A stretch of 64,000 nt of DNA from Flavobacterium sp. DG2-3 (GCF_030730925.1 NZ_JAVAMB010000002.1:248001-312000), one strand, 5' to 3'. Shown: positions 1 to 10,093, numbered from the stretch's first letter. Made by a program: numbers and translations. The notes: a model not told the origin generated them from the sequence alone.

Positions 1-2
1 TT

Positions 3-2060
3 ATTATCTATTTATTCTTTAGAGATTGGGCCATTGCTTTCCGACCTTTAATTGATATTCCCGTTTCCTTGATTGCTACATTTTTCATTATGTGGTTGTT
101 TGGATTCTCTATCAACGTATTGACTTTATTAGCGATTGTACTGGCAACGGGACTTGTGGTGGATGACGGAATTGTGGTAACGGAAAATATCTTCAAAAAA
201 GTTGAAGAAGGAATGTCTCCAATTGAGGCCGCAATTAAAGGTTCTAATGAAATTTTTTATGCCGTAATTTCGATTTCGGTAACCTTGGCGGCGGTATTCT
301 TGCCTGTTATTTTCTTGGAAGGTTTCGTTGGACGATTATTTAGGGAATTCGGAGTTGTAATTGGCGCCGCGGTATTAATTTCGGCATTCGTTTCGCTGAC
401 TTTAACGCCAATGTTGAACGCTTATTTAATGAAAGGCGGCGAACAGAAAAAATCTAAATTCTATATTAAAACAGAACCGTTTTTTGAAAAAATGAACAGC
501 AGTTATGCTGAGGCGCTTTCAAAATTTATGGATAGAAAATGGATCAGCTTCCCTATTCTTATTGCTTGTTTTGGATTGATTTATTTGTTTTTCACTATTC
601 TTCCAAAAGAAACAGCACCTTATGACGATAGAAGTTCTGTAACCATGCGTATGACGACTCCTGAAGGTTCTTCATACGAATATACAGACCGTTTTATGCA
701 GGAAATTTCACAATTGGTTGATGATTCTATTCCAGAAAAAAAGGTGAGTTTGGTTATTACGGCACCTGGTTTTGGAGCTTCGGCAACAAATACCGGTTTT
801 ATAAGGCTTTCTTTGAAAGAACCAGATGAAAGAGAAGCTTCTCAAAAAGATATCGCCGACAAATTAACCAAATGGACGAAAAAATATCCAGATGCTAAAA
901 CCTCTGTAATACAGCAGCCTACAATTGCCGTAAACAGACGTGGTGGTTTGCCGATACAATACATTATTCAGGCTCCAAATTTTGATAAATTGAGAGAAAA
1001 AATTCCTTTGTTTATGAATGAAGTTGGAAAAAGCGATGTGTTTTCTACAACAGACGTAAACTTGAAATTTAACAAACCTGAAATCAACGTTACAATTGAC
1101 CGCGAAAAAGCAGAAAGTTTAGGAATTTCAATCATTGATATTGCACAAACTTTGCAGCTTTCTTTAAGCGGACAGCGTTTTGGGTATTTTATTAGAAACG
1201 GAAAACAATATCAGGTAATTGGGCAATTTGACCAGAAAGACAGATCTAAACCTTTGGATTTGACTTCGATGTTTGTAAAAAACAGAAATGGCGAATTGAT
1301 TCAGATGGATAATGTGGTTAAGGTTTACGAACAAAGTAACCCGCCGCAATTGTTTCATAATAACCGTTATATGTCAGCAACAGTTTCGGCTGGTTTGGCA
1401 CCTGGAAAAAGTATCAGTGACGGTATTCAGGAAATGGACAGAATTAAAGCAAAAGTTTTGGACGAAAGTTTCACAACCGATTTAGCTGGAGAATCTCGAG
1501 ATTTCGTAGAAAGTAGCTCGAATACTTCTTTCGCTTTCGGATTGGCTTTATTGCTTATTTTCTTGATCTTAGCTGCGCAGTTTGAAAGTTTTATCGATCC
1601 GTTTATCATCATTCTAACGGTTCCAATGGCGGTTGCGGGAGCTTTATTCTCGTTATGGCTATTCAACCAAACTTGGAATATTTTCAGCCAGATTGGTACG
1701 GTAATGTTGATTGGTCTGGTAACCAAAAACGGTATTTTGATTGTAGAATTTGCCAATCAGTTGCGAGAACAAGGCAAACCAAAACTAGAAGCTATTTTAG
1801 AGGCTTCAGAAGCACGTTTACGTCCAATTTTAATGACGAGTTTAGCCATTGCATTAGGAGCGCTTCCAATTGCGATGTCGCTTGGAGCTGCGTCTACGAG
1901 TAGAATTGGTATGGGGGTTGTAATTGTGGGCGGAACTATTTTCTCATTGGCTTTAACGCTTTTTGTAATTCCTGCCATTTATTTAATGTGGTCGAAAGCC
2001 AGAAAACACTATCCTGAGTTTGACCATATTGACGAATACGAAAGAGAAAGCATTAAATAG
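3..2060 (+). CDS. RND (HAE-1 type) efflux pump inner-membrane subunit, 5' end missing
   Basis: This is the C-terminal two thirds of an AcrB-like proton-driven drug or solute exporter of the inner membrane. The frame is open to the window's left edge, so the gene starts outside; about 685 residues are visible against roughly 1030-1060 for the family. The first visible residues (LFFRDWAIAFRPLIDIPVSL) are the classic loop before the next membrane helix. The paired aspartates of the proton relay lie in GLVVDDGIVVTENI. The second porter domain follows, and the last five or so helices (AAQFESF, TKNGILIVEFAN) end the protein. The TolC-like gene starts 37 bases downstream, so they are probably one operon with a membrane-fusion gene outside the window. 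Substrate is not visible. Confidence 0.95.
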   Translation: MIYLFFRDWAIAFRPLIDIPVSLIATFFIMWLFGFSINVLTLLAIVLATGLVVDDGIVVTENIFKKVEEGMSPIEAAIKGSNEIFYAVISISVTLAAVFLPVIFLEGFVGRLFREFGVVIGAAVLISAFVSLTLTPMLNAYLMKGGEQKKSKFYIKTEPFFEKMNSSYAEALSKFMDRKWISFPILIACFGLIYLFFTILPKETAPYDDRSSVTMRMTTPEGSSYEYTDRFMQEISQLVDDSIPEKKVSLVITAPGFGASATNTGFIRLSLKEPDEREASQKDIADKLTKWTKKYPDAKTSVIQQPTIAVNRRGGLPIQYIIQAPNFDKLREKIPLFMNEVGKSDVFSTTDVNLKFNKPEINVTIDREKAESLGISIIDIAQTLQLSLSGQRFGYFIRNGKQYQVIGQFDQKDRSKPLDLTSMFVKNRNGELIQMDNVVKVYEQSNPPQLFHNNRYMSATVSAGLAPGKSISDGIQEMDRIKAKVLDESFTTDLAGESRDFVESSSNTSFAFGLALLLIFLILAAQFESFIDPFIIILTVPMAVAGALFSLWLFNQTWNIFSQIGTVMLIGLVTKNGILIVEFANQLREQGKPKLEAILEASEARLRPILMTSLAIALGALPIAMSLGAASTSRIGMGVVIVGGTIFSLALTLFVIPAIYLMWSKARKHYPEFDHIDEYERESIK

Positions 2061-2097
2061 AAACCAATAAATATATTTTTGGTTAAAGAAAAAGAAT

Positions 2098-3408
2098 ATG
2101 AATATCAAAAAAATATACTGTACAGCAATTATCCTGTTCTTTTGCATGGTTCAGACCAAGGCGCAGGAAGTTCTTACTATTGAACAGGCTATGACTATAG
2201 CGCTGGAGAATAATTTTGAAATTAAAATTGCTAAAAATAATTCCAAAATAAGCGAAACCAACGTAACGATTGGAAACGCTGGAATGCTGCCAACAGCAAC
2301 GGCCAATGTTACCGACAATAACAGCATTATGAATTCGTCTCAGACACGTCAGGACGGGACAAGCACATCGCTTGACAATGCTAAAAACAACAGTTTAAGT
2401 TATGGTGTGAGTTTAGGATGGACGGTTTTTGACGGAATGAAAATGTTTGCCAGACTAGATCAGCTGAAAGAACTTCAGAAATTGGGTGACGCAGAATTGA
2501 AAAGAACCATTCTAGTCAAAATTGCTCAGGTAAATTCGGCTTATTATGATTTAGTGCAAATGCAGCAGCAACTAGCGGCCTTAGACACTACAATTGTAAT
2601 TTCGAATCAGCGCCTGACTTTGGCTAAAAACCGTTTCAGCATTGGAAAAGCTTCAAAATTAGAAGTTTTAAACGCGCAAGTTGATTTAAACTCCGATCAG
2701 GTTGCTCTGCTAAGACAAAAAGAAGCTTACGCTAATGGCAAAATCTTATTGAACCAGCATTTGGCACGCGATCCTAAAATTGATTTCAAGGTTACCGATG
2801 AAGTTGTGGTAGACAATAAATTGGTTTTAGCCGATTTAATGGATTTGGCGCAAAAACAAAATCCGGCTTTAGAAGCACAAATCATCAACAAACGTATAGC
2901 CGAATTACAGCTCAAACAGGTAAAAGCAGACCGTTATCCGACCTTACGCTTAACCACAGGCTATAATTTTAACGAAAGCCAATCGAGTTTGGGTTTTACC
3001 AGCGAAACATCTTCTAGAGGTTTAAACTACGGTTTTAATGCTTCTATGAATATCTTTGACGGTTTCAACCAGCACCGAAATGAAAAAGTAGCGAAACTTC
3101 AGATTGAAAATTCAACGCTTGCCATAGAACAGCAAAATACAGTTTTGAGCACGCAGCTAAGCACTGCATTCCAAACGTATTTAACCAATTTAGAATTAAT
3201 TGATCTGGAACAGGATAATGAAGCCATTGCCAAACAAAATTTAGACATTACATTGGATAAATTTAGAATCGGAACGATTACAACGCTTGATTTTAGAACC
3301 GCTCAGCTGAATTATGTCAACGCCAAAGTACGTTACAGCAATGCACAATACGAAGCAAAATTATCTGAAATTGCCTTAAAAGAATTAGCTGGAAATATCA
3401 ATTTTTAA
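2098..3408 (+). CDS. TolC-family outer membrane efflux protein
   Basis: Outer-membrane channel partner of the RND pump just upstream. A signal peptide (MNIKKIYCTAIILFFCMVQTKAQ) of about 22 residues is followed by two repeats of the outer-membrane efflux protein domain. These show the typical heptad-rich alpha-barrel helices and the motif YDGFNQHRNE-like turn (IFDGFNQHRNE) near residue 320. The first repeat has the matching turn VFDGMKMFARLD near residue 120. The length of 436 aa is normal for the family. It sits 37 bases behind the pump gene on the same strand, so co-transcription is likely. No specificity can be read from the sequence. Confidence 0.95.
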   Translation: MNIKKIYCTAIILFFCMVQTKAQEVLTIEQAMTIALENNFEIKIAKNNSKISETNVTIGNAGMLPTATANVTDNNSIMNSSQTRQDGTSTSLDNAKNNSLSYGVSLGWTVFDGMKMFARLDQLKELQKLGDAELKRTILVKIAQVNSAYYDLVQMQQQLAALDTTIVISNQRLTLAKNRFSIGKASKLEVLNAQVDLNSDQVALLRQKEAYANGKILLNQHLARDPKIDFKVTDEVVVDNKLVLADLMDLAQKQNPALEAQIINKRIAELQLKQVKADRYPTLRLTTGYNFNESQSSLGFTSETSSRGLNYGFNASMNIFDGFNQHRNEKVAKLQIENSTLAIEQQNTVLSTQLSTAFQTYLTNLELIDLEQDNEAIAKQNLDITLDKFRIGTITTLDFRTAQLNYVNAKVRYSNAQYEAKLSEIALKELAGNINF

Positions 3409-3434
3409 GTAAATTTGTTTCAAAATCCACTTAA

Positions 3435-4298
3435 ATGATTTCGTACAACACCAAAGACTGGTTTGCTTTTATTTTTCATTTCCATAAATCTGATACAGTT
3501 CGAAAACTGTTTACGATTATGATTGCCATTGGAATATATGCCACAGCCGTCTGTTATCTCGAACTTCATTATTTTAAAGTAACCAAAAACGATTATATCC
3601 ACAACATTCCAATTATGCATGGAATGCTTGGATTTGTAATTTCGCTTTTGTTGGTTTTTAGAACCAATACGGCTTATGACAGATGGTGGGAAGGCCGTAA
3701 ACTTTGGGGCGGACTGGTGAATAACAGCCGTAATCTGGCTATCAAACTTTCAGCAATTTTAAAAGATGAAAACGACAAAAAGTTTTTTAGAAAATACATT
3801 CCGATGTATGCAGAAATACTTCATCAGCATTTGAAAGATGAAGACACAGGAAAAATGCTGTTTGAAGATGTTGAACTCGAAATCGATCAGCACAAACATA
3901 AGCCTAATCAATTAAAAAAAATAATGTATCATAAAATCAATGATTTGTATGATGCGAAAAAAATATCTGGAGAGCAGCTAATTACGCTAAATGACGAATT
4001 AGTTGCTTTTACAGACATTTGCGGAGCATGCGAGCGTATTAAGAACACTCCTATTCCCTACTCTTACAGCGCTTTTATAAAGAAATTCATCTTCTTTTAT
4101 ACGATGACGCTTCCGTTTGGATATTCTGTCAGTTTAGGTTATCTGGTTGCACCTGTGGTAGTTTTTATCTTTTATGTTTTGGCAAGTTTAGAACTTATTG
4201 CCGAAGAAATTGAAGATCCGTTCGGAAATGATGAAAACGATCTTCCTACCAAAAAAATATCAGAAAATATCAAAAAACATATTGAAGAATTGATATAA
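3435..4298 (+). CDS. Bestrophin-like (UPF0187) membrane channel
   Basis: A 287-residue membrane protein of the bacterial bestrophin family, which forms pentameric ion channels in the inner membrane. The diagnostic stretch AYDRWWEGRKLWGGLVNNSR is at about residues 74-93. Hydrophobic helices lie near residues 25-45, 60-75 and 215-255, with a cytoplasmic helical part between, and the end (EEIEDPFGNDENDLP) is typical for the family. It begins 26 bases after the TolC-like gene, on the same strand, so it may share its transcript, although a functional link to efflux is not implied. Bacterial members conduct cations or anions; selectivity cannot be decided here. Confidence 0.9.
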   Translation: MISYNTKDWFAFIFHFHKSDTVRKLFTIMIAIGIYATAVCYLELHYFKVTKNDYIHNIPIMHGMLGFVISLLLVFRTNTAYDRWWEGRKLWGGLVNNSRNLAIKLSAILKDENDKKFFRKYIPMYAEILHQHLKDEDTGKMLFEDVELEIDQHKHKPNQLKKIMYHKINDLYDAKKISGEQLITLNDELVAFTDICGACERIKNTPIPYSYSAFIKKFIFFYTMTLPFGYSVSLGYLVAPVVVFIFYVLASLELIAEEIEDPFGNDENDLPTKKISENIKKHIEELI

Positions 4299-4479
4299 AT
4301 TCAGAAACAGGTTCTGAAAATTAAAAAATAAACAATTTAGCGGTAAAATCATTCGTTAGACGACTATTTTTTGAAATCTGATAAATAAGTAATAAAATTT
4401 GTAACAGCAATTTAAATTTCCCTCATTTAAAGCTGCATTTGATTTTTTCTTTGTTACTAATTTTTAACTACTTATTACG

Positions 4480-5472
4480 ATGAAAAAAATTCTTACACTT
4501 GTAGTTTTCGCTTTTCTGACTGTCAATTGTACCGACGAACCTGTGGGTACTGACATTCAAACTGAGGCCAAAAAATTGGATAGTTCTACTGCCACCGCAA
4601 AAGGAACTTATTCAGAATGCGATCCAATATCAATTAACATTATGGCTGGCCAGTTTACCAATGCTGGAAAAGTTTTAATTGAAAATGACGCTACAAATCT
4701 TTACGTAACCTACACTGCAATTCAAGACTGGTATTTTAGTGAACTTCATTTATATGTAGGTCCTTATGCCAATATACCCGCAAAAAATGGAAATCCAATT
4801 CCCGGGCAATTTCCTTATAAAAAATCTTTTAACCCTTTAGTTCAGAGCTACACTTTTACAATTCCGCTTTCGTCTATAACGTTAGATGCTAACAGATGTT
4901 TGTTTATTGCGGCACATTCTAGCATGAAAAATATTGTAAACGGAACCGTTATCAGAACAGAAACTGGCTGGGCTGGTGATATCAATTTTCCTGGCAAAAA
5001 CTGGGCGACGTATTTTAACTACTGCTTAAGAACGTGCGACACGCCTCCGCCTCCAGTTACAACATGCGATACCGCTTATATGTTTGGAAATTACACTTTC
5101 AACGGATTAGAAATCTCCGAAAAATGGGGCTGGGCTACATATTACGATAGTGTAGTTGATGGAACTTATACTTACAATTTATACGCAGGAGCTGGACAAA
5201 ATAATATCAATAATGGATATTTGGCTGGAACCGTAACAGTTGTTATTCAAGGAAGTAATGTTCAAGTTACTATAAATGCTACTCATCCTGGAACTGTATT
5301 TACAGAAACTCATGTTTACTTGTCAGATGAGAGACCAGAAACAGCCGCTCCTGGCCATTTTGGCAATCAGCACACTTTAAACAATGCTACCACAGATAGC
5401 TATAATTTAAGCTATAGTGGAGATGGAAATTTCTGGCTCATCGTTCATGCTTCAGTATGCACCACAGAATAA
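4480..5472 (+). CDS. Putative secreted lipoprotein, function unknown
   Basis: I do not recognise a named family. The protein starts with a lipoprotein signal (MKKILTLVVFAFLTVNCTDE) whose lipobox cysteine is residue 17. The mature part is rich in Tyr, Thr and Asn and looks all-beta. Two similar-sized segments (about residues 45-190 and 195-330) are separated by a Cys/Pro-rich linker (CDTPPPPVTTCD). Cysteines around the linker may form disulfides. A 180-base gap precedes it, so it probably has its own promoter, and a strong terminator hairpin follows. A surface-exposed role is an inference from the lipobox only. Confidence 0.8.
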   Translation: MKKILTLVVFAFLTVNCTDEPVGTDIQTEAKKLDSSTATAKGTYSECDPISINIMAGQFTNAGKVLIENDATNLYVTYTAIQDWYFSELHLYVGPYANIPAKNGNPIPGQFPYKKSFNPLVQSYTFTIPLSSITLDANRCLFIAAHSSMKNIVNGTVIRTETGWAGDINFPGKNWATYFNYCLRTCDTPPPPVTTCDTAYMFGNYTFNGLEISEKWGWATYYDSVVDGTYTYNLYAGAGQNNINNGYLAGTVTVVIQGSNVQVTINATHPGTVFTETHVYLSDERPETAAPGHFGNQHTLNNATTDSYNLSYSGDGNFWLIVHASVCTTE

Positions 5473-5492
5473 TTGAAATGAAAACAGAAATG

Positions 5493-5525
5493 AAAAAAGA
5501 GAGAGCCAAAATTCTCTCTTTTTTT
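5493..5525 (+). terminator. Rho-independent terminator of the lipoprotein gene
   Basis: An 11-bp perfect stem (AAAAAAGAGAG at 5493-5503 with CTCTCTTTTTT at 5514-5524) around a 10-base loop, ending in a run of T. It lies 21 bases after the lipoprotein stop codon. Confidence 0.8.
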
Positions 5526-5648
5526 ATTGAAAGCTTTCAAGCTTTTATAACTTAATCTATTCTTACACAAAGCATAAAAAAGGCTTAAATATCTAGATGT
5601 TACATATATTTTTATTAAATTTAGAGTCTTCACCAAAAATTAAATTTA

Positions 5649-6572
5649 ATGAATAATCAACGATTTTTAGTCAATCCGCTCCAATTATCGCAAGAAAAAT
5701 CATTAAAGACTCTTGTAGAAAACAGAACCATTTACAATTTAAACCATTGCGAATTGAATCTGTTTGAAACCTACGAGTCGACCCATAAAGTTCCGTTGAA
5801 GTTTAATGATTTAGTGGTAACCAGTATGCTGAGAGGCAAAAAAATCATGCATCTTTTTGATGATCCAGAATTCGTTTATCTTCCTGGCGAAACGGTGATT
5901 GTGCCTTCGAATGTAGAAATGAAAATTGATTTTCCTGAAGCTTCCAAAAATAATCCGACGCAATGTCTGGCGTTAGCAATTGACCAAGATAAAATTGCTG
6001 AAATCTTAAACTTTTTAAACGAGCAATATCCGAAAGAAGGAACTAATATGTACTGGCAGCTGAACTATCAGAATTATTTCTTTTACAATAATGTCGAAAT
6101 GGCAGCGACAATCAATAAACTCATAAAAGAATGTATGAGCACATCGATTACCAAAGATATTTTTGCCGATCTGACTTTAAAAGAATTGCTGATTAGAATT
6201 ATTCAGACGCAAACTGTAAAATCTCTAGATCAAGGAAAATTTCTTGAAGATAATAATCCAATTAAAGAAGTTACAGAATATATCAAACAGAATTTGAAAG
6301 AAAACATGAGCTTAAAAATGCTAAGCGAAAAAGCTTGTATGAGCACTACTTCTTTCTACCGTTTCTTTAAGCGCGAACTCGGAATGAGTCCGATTGAATA
6401 TATTTTGAATGAAAAAATAAAATGTGCTAAAAATCTTTTGAAAAACCCAACACTTCAAATTAATGAAGTCTGTTATTTAGCAGGTTTTGAAGACGCCAAT
6501 TATTTTATTCGATTGTTTAAGAAATATGAAGGGATAACGCCGAAGCAGTATCAGTTGCTTTATGTATGCTAA
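5649..6572 (+). CDS. AraC-family transcriptional regulator
   Basis: A 307-residue activator-type regulator. The N-terminal 180 residues match the AraC-type sensing domain found next to aldehyde/alcohol dehydrogenases (AraC_N-like). The C-terminal 100 residues hold two helix-turn-helix motifs: LKMLSEKACMSTTSFYRFFK and INEVCYLAGFEDANYFIRLF, ending in the usual KKYEGITPKQYQ. The gene points toward, and is convergent with, the DUF779 / alcohol dehydrogenase / aldehyde dehydrogenase genes on the other strand. In related bacteria a regulator of this kind controls such genes; that it does so here is an inference from position. Confidence 0.92.
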   Translation: MNNQRFLVNPLQLSQEKSLKTLVENRTIYNLNHCELNLFETYESTHKVPLKFNDLVVTSMLRGKKIMHLFDDPEFVYLPGETVIVPSNVEMKIDFPEASKNNPTQCLALAIDQDKIAEILNFLNEQYPKEGTNMYWQLNYQNYFFYNNVEMAATINKLIKECMSTSITKDIFADLTLKELLIRIIQTQTVKSLDQGKFLEDNNPIKEVTEYIKQNLKENMSLKMLSEKACMSTTSFYRFFKRELGMSPIEYILNEKIKCAKNLLKNPTLQINEVCYLAGFEDANYFIRLFKKYEGITPKQYQLLYVC

Positions 6573-6773
6573 AAAGCTTCTGAGGTTCTAAGCTGCTAAG
6601 GTTCTAAGTTTTTTAGCCACTAAGGCGCTAAGTCGCGAAGTTTTCTTTAAAGCTTTTTTACTATATGCTGAATACCGAAACTGAAATAGGAGTACTGTTT
6701 TTTTTTGTCTTTCCGAGGAACGAGGAATCTTCGCAAGTAACTCCGTAAAGTGACTTGTTTTACAAACAAAACA
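6573..6773. repeat. Intergenic dispersed-repeat remnants
   Basis: Between the AraC gene and the convergent DUF779 gene lie two low-complexity repeat families that I associate with Flavobacterium intergenic regions. One is a run of short tandem variants of CTAAGGTTCTAAG / CACTAAGGCGCTAAG (about 6580-6640). The other is a segment carrying CCGAGGAACGAGGAATCTTC (about 6713-6732) followed by GCAAGTAACTCCGTAAAG. No coding frame is convincing here. Confidence 0.55.
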
Positions 6774-7148
6774 CTACTCTATTCTAATAACGGGTTCTAA
6801 ATTCTTTTCTTCTTCTGGAGTAAAAATTCTGTACTCAATTTGAAATGTTTTCTTTAAAGGCGTTTCTAATGAAAAACCTCCTACTCCAAAGGCGTCAATT
6901 ACGGTTAAGGTAAAATGGGCGTGTTTCCAATATTCAAATAAATCTTTGTCTACCCAAAATTCCGTGTCTTCGACAACACCAATACAAACATCGCCAGTGC
7001 GTTGGTAATAACCTCCTTTTTCAAAACATTGCGGTTGCGTTCCTTCACAGCATCCTCCTGCTTGGTAAAACATCAAATCACCGTGTTTTTCTTTGAGAAT
7101 TTTAATTAATTCTATTGCTTTTTCTGTAGCGTCAATTCGTTTTATCAT
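6774..7148 (-). CDS. DUF779 domain protein
   Basis: A 124-residue cytoplasmic protein of the DUF779 family. Family members are found beside aldehyde dehydrogenase genes, but their biochemical role is not established. The cysteine cluster QAGGCCEGTQPQCF (residues 30-43) suggests metal binding. The conserved end (IDAFGVGGFSLETP, then FQIEYRIFTPEE) is intact and the length is normal. It lies downstream of the alcohol dehydrogenase on the same strand, but a terminator hairpin separates them, so it may be expressed partly on its own. A role in handling aldehydes or metal for the neighbouring dehydrogenases is an inference. Confidence 0.88.
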   Translation of the reverse strand: MIKRIDATEKAIELIKILKEKHGDLMFYQAGGCCEGTQPQCFEKGGYYQRTGDVCIGVVEDTEFWVDKDLFEYWKHAHFTLTVIDAFGVGGFSLETPLKKTFQIEYRIFTPEEEKNLEPVIRIE

Positions 7149-7166
7149 AACTTTTAAAATTAAAAA

Positions 7167-7199
7167 AAGCAGTAAATATCAATTAAGAATTTACTGCTT
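7167..7199 (-). terminator. Terminator hairpin between adhP and the DUF779 gene
   Basis: An 11-bp perfect stem (AAGCAGTAAAT at 7167-7177 with ATTTACTGCTT at 7189-7199). Read on the minus strand it ends in a run of seven T. It sits between the adhP stop and the DUF779 start and could act as a full stop or as an attenuator lowering DUF779 expression. Confidence 0.75.
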
Positions 7200-7217
7200 C
7201 GAAACATAACCAACTAT

Positions 7218-8252
7218 TTAAGAATGTGCTATGTCGAGCACAATCCTTCCTTCTATTTCACCTTTTTTCATTTTATCGAAAACAGTATTTACATCTTCCA
7301 ATTTTGAAGTGGTTACTGTGGCTTTGACTTTTCCATCAACTGCAAATTCGATTGCTTCTTTCATGTCTTTTCTGGTTCCAACAATAGAACCTCTTATGGT
7401 AATTCTATTTAAAACAGTATCAAAAATAGACAAATCAAAATTACCTGGAGGAAGTCCGTTTAATGCCATTGTACCTTTTCTTCTCAATGTTTCAAGCCCT
7501 TGTTTGAAAGCTATTGGAGAAACTGCGGTAACCAATGCCCCATGCATTCCACCGACTTCTTTCTTTAAGAATTCTCCAGGATTTTGATTCTTTGCATTAA
7601 CCACCAAATCGGCACCTAATTTTTTTGCCAAATCCAATTTATCATCTCCAATATCAATTGCAGCCACATTCATTCCCATAGCTTTTGCATATTGCACAGC
7701 AACATGCCCTAAACCTCCAATTCCAGAAATTGCAACCCATTCTCCAGGTTTCACTTCTGTTTCTTTCAATCCTTTGTAAACCGTAACTCCAGCGCATAAA
7801 ATAGGAGCCATTTCAATAAAATTGACATTAGAAGGCAAAATTCCAACATATCTGGCATCTGCAATTACATATTCTGCAAATCCGCCGTCTACGCTGTAAC
7901 CGCCATTCTGCTGGCTTTCGCATAAAGTTTCCCAACCCGTAATGCAATGATCACAGCCACCGCAAGCGCTATAAAGCCAAGGCACGCCGACAGCATCTCC
8001 TTCTTTTACGTTTTTCACATCCTGCCCAACTGCGACAACATAGCCAACAGCTTCATGTCCCGGAATTAAAGGCATTTTAGGCTTGACCGGCCAATCGCCT
8101 TCTACAGCATGTAAATCAGTATGACACACTCCGCTTGCAATTACTTTTACAAGAATTTCGTTTCTGCCTGGACGTTTTACTTCGACCTCTTCAATTTTCA
8201 AAAGAGATCCGAATTCTCGAACGACCGCAGCTTTCATTGTTTTTGGAAGCAT
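7218..8252 (-). CDS. adhP: Zinc-dependent alcohol dehydrogenase (AdhP-like)
   Basis: Catalyses reversible NAD-dependent oxidation of primary alcohols to aldehydes in the cytoplasm. The 344 residues show the medium-chain zinc ADH layout. The catalytic-zinc region is [15 protein letters not shown] (residues 42-56) with GHEAVG following. The structural-zinc loop is [15 protein letters not shown] (about 97-111). The Rossmann fold carries [17 protein letters not shown] (about 177-193). It is preceded on the same strand by the aldehyde dehydrogenase, 62 bases upstream, so alcohol to aldehyde to acid can proceed within one operon. The convergent AraC gene is a likely regulator. Confidence 0.93.
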   Translation of the reverse strand: MLPKTMKAAVVREFGSLLKIEEVEVKRPGRNEILVKVIASGVCHTDLHAVEGDWPVKPKMPLIPGHEAVGYVVAVGQDVKNVKEGDAVGVPWLYSACGGCDHCITGWETLCESQQNGGYSVDGGFAEYVIADARYVGILPSNVNFIEMAPILCAGVTVYKGLKETEVKPGEWVAISGIGGLGHVAVQYAKAMGMNVAAIDIGDDKLDLAKKLGADLVVNAKNQNPGEFLKKEVGGMHGALVTAVSPIAFKQGLETLRRKGTMALNGLPPGNFDLSIFDTVLNRITIRGSIVGTRKDMKEAIEFAVDGKVKATVTTSKLEDVNTVFDKMKKGEIEGRIVLDIAHS

Positions 8253-8314
8253 AATTCTATAGTTTTAAGAGAATAGAAAACCTATCGAATTTTCCATTCT
8301 CAAGTTTATATTCT

Positions 8315-9820
8315 TTAAAAGAATCCTAATTTCTTTTTGTCATAAGAAATCAGCATGTTTTTGGTTTGGCGGTATTGGCTCAACATCATTTTGTGATTTT
8401 CACGGCCAATTCCAGATTGTTTGTAACCGCCAAACGGAGCACCAGCAGGATAAGAATGATATTGATTAATCCAAACACGGCCAGACTGAATTGCTCTCGG
8501 AACCTGATAAATTTCGTGCGCGTCTCTTGTCCAAACCCCTGCTCCTAGTCCGTACATGGTATCGTTGGCAATTTCAATTGCTTCTTCAGTAGTTTTGAAA
8601 GTGGTAACCGCCAATACAGGTCCAAAAATCTCTTCCTGAAAGATTCTCATTTTGTTATGGCCTTTAAACAAAGTCGGTTTGATATAATAACCTTCAGCTA
8701 ATTCTCCTCCGAGTTTATTTTCATCACCTCCTGTTAGCAATTCTGCGCCTTCTTCTTTTCCTAATTTGATGTAAGACATAATTTTTTCTTTCTGAACAAT
8801 CGAAGTCTGCGCACCGATCATAGTCGATTTATCCAGCGGATTTCCAGCTACAATGGCTTCTGTTCTTTCGATTACTTTTTTGATAAACTTGTCGTAAATA
8901 TCTTCGTGAATTAATAATCTCGAAGGACAAGTACAAATTTCGCCTTGGTTCAAAGCAAATAAAACCGCACCTTCCACCGCTTTATCAAAGAAATCATCAT
9001 CATGATCTGCTACAGAAGGGAAGAAAATATTTGGAGATTTACCTCCTAATTCTAAAGTTACCGGAATAATATTTTCAGTCGCATACTGCATTACCAAACG
9101 TCCTGTAGTGGTAGAACCGGTAAATGCCGCTTTTGATACTTTTTTATTGGTTACTAACGGACGGCCTAATTCGGCACCAAAACCGTTTACAATATTTAAA
9201 ACTCCCGGAGGAAGAATATCTCCTATTACTTCCATTAAAACCATGATTGAAACTGGCGTGCTTTCCGCTGGTTTTAAAACGATTGTATTTCCTGCGGCAA
9301 GAGCTGGAGCGATTTTCCAGACTGCCATTAAAATTGGGAAATTCCACGGAATAATTTGCGCTACCACACCTAATGGTTCGCTTAAAGCGATAGAAACAGT
9401 TTGAGAATCCAGTTCAGCAATCGAACTTTCTTCTGCACGAATTACACCTGCAAAATATCTAAAATGGTCAATTGCCAGCGGAATATCCGCAGCTAGCGTT
9501 TCACGAATTGGTTTTCCGTTGTCTACCGTTTCGACTGCCGCGATATATTCTAGATTGTCTTCAATTCTTTGTGCAATCTTATTTAATAAAATACTTCTTT
9601 CGGTTGCAGAAGTTTTTCCCCAAGTCTTAAACGCTTCATAGGCTTTATCTACAGCCAATTCTAAATCTGCTTTTCCAGAATGCGCTGCTTTTGTAAATAC
9701 TTTTCCATCTATTGGAGAAAGCACGTCAAAGTATTCTCCTGAAATTGGTGGAGTAAATTTTCCGCCAATATAATTATCATACTTTGCCTTAAATTCAGGT
9801 CTTTTTACTGAGGTACTCAT
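8315..9820 (-). CDS. NAD(P)-dependent aldehyde dehydrogenase
   Basis: Oxidises aldehydes to carboxylic acids. I start it at the ATG at 9820 ([10 protein letters not shown]), giving 501 residues, the normal family length. The longer frame from 9901 adds 27 atypical residues and would start upstream of the -7 promoter element at 9844-9851. Motifs are intact: [20 protein letters not shown], the NAD-binding [10 protein letters not shown], the [11 protein letters not shown] glutamate region, and the catalytic cysteine region [11 protein letters not shown]. The end [12 protein letters not shown] is typical of the AldA/ExaC-type group associated with DUF779. It is the first gene of the unit with adhP. 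Confidence 0.93.
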   Translation of the reverse strand: MSTSVKRPEFKAKYDNYIGGKFTPPISGEYFDVLSPIDGKVFTKAAHSGKADLELAVDKAYEAFKTWGKTSATERSILLNKIAQRIEDNLEYIAAVETVDNGKPIRETLAADIPLAIDHFRYFAGVIRAEESSIAELDSQTVSIALSEPLGVVAQIIPWNFPILMAVWKIAPALAAGNTIVLKPAESTPVSIMVLMEVIGDILPPGVLNIVNGFGAELGRPLVTNKKVSKAAFTGSTTTGRLVMQYATENIIPVTLELGGKSPNIFFPSVADHDDDFFDKAVEGAVLFALNQGEICTCPSRLLIHEDIYDKFIKKVIERTEAIVAGNPLDKSTMIGAQTSIVQKEKIMSYIKLGKEEGAELLTGGDENKLGGELAEGYYIKPTLFKGHNKMRIFQEEIFGPVLAVTTFKTTEEAIEIANDTMYGLGAGVWTRDAHEIYQVPRAIQSGRVWINQYHSYPAGAPFGGYKQSGIGRENHKMMLSQYRQTKNMLISYDKKKLGFF

Positions 9821-9843
9821 AATATTCTTTTTTTGATTTACTC

Positions 9844-9851
9844 CAAATTTA
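9844..9851 (-). promoter_or_regulatory. Promoter -7 element for the aldehyde dehydrogenase operon
   Basis: On the minus strand this reads TAAATTTG, an exact match to the Bacteroidetes -7 consensus TAnnTTTG, about 24 bases before the ATG at 9820. I see no clean TTG at the -33 position. Confidence 0.5.
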
Positions 9852-10056
9852 GTTTCATAAAAAGAAACAGAATAGCACTTTTCATTCATCTTGTAGCACA
9901 AAAATTACACAATCCGTTTTTTTAGTCATTTACACTATTCATTCGCTAAAATTTTGACCTATAAATTATTAAAAGCTTAAAGCATAGCATTTTCTATTCA
10001 ATAAAAAACAACGAGAAAAAACCACATAATTTTTTCTTACTCCAAAGCGCAATCCT

Positions 10057-10064
10057 TATATTTG
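10057..10064 (+). promoter_or_regulatory. Promoter -7 element of pheT
   Basis: TATATTTG matches the Bacteroidetes -7 consensus TAnnTTTG. It is 29 bases before the pheT ATG. The upstream -33 region is T-rich but has no exact TTG at the right distance. Confidence 0.55.
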
Positions 10065-10093
10065 TAACCTTATTCAAGAATTAAATAGCTACA

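Noticed and set aside
9144..9404. Frames antisense or out of phase in the aldehyde dehydrogenase gene
   Set aside because: The conserved dehydrogenase motifs occupy this stretch; the alternatives have no family similarity.
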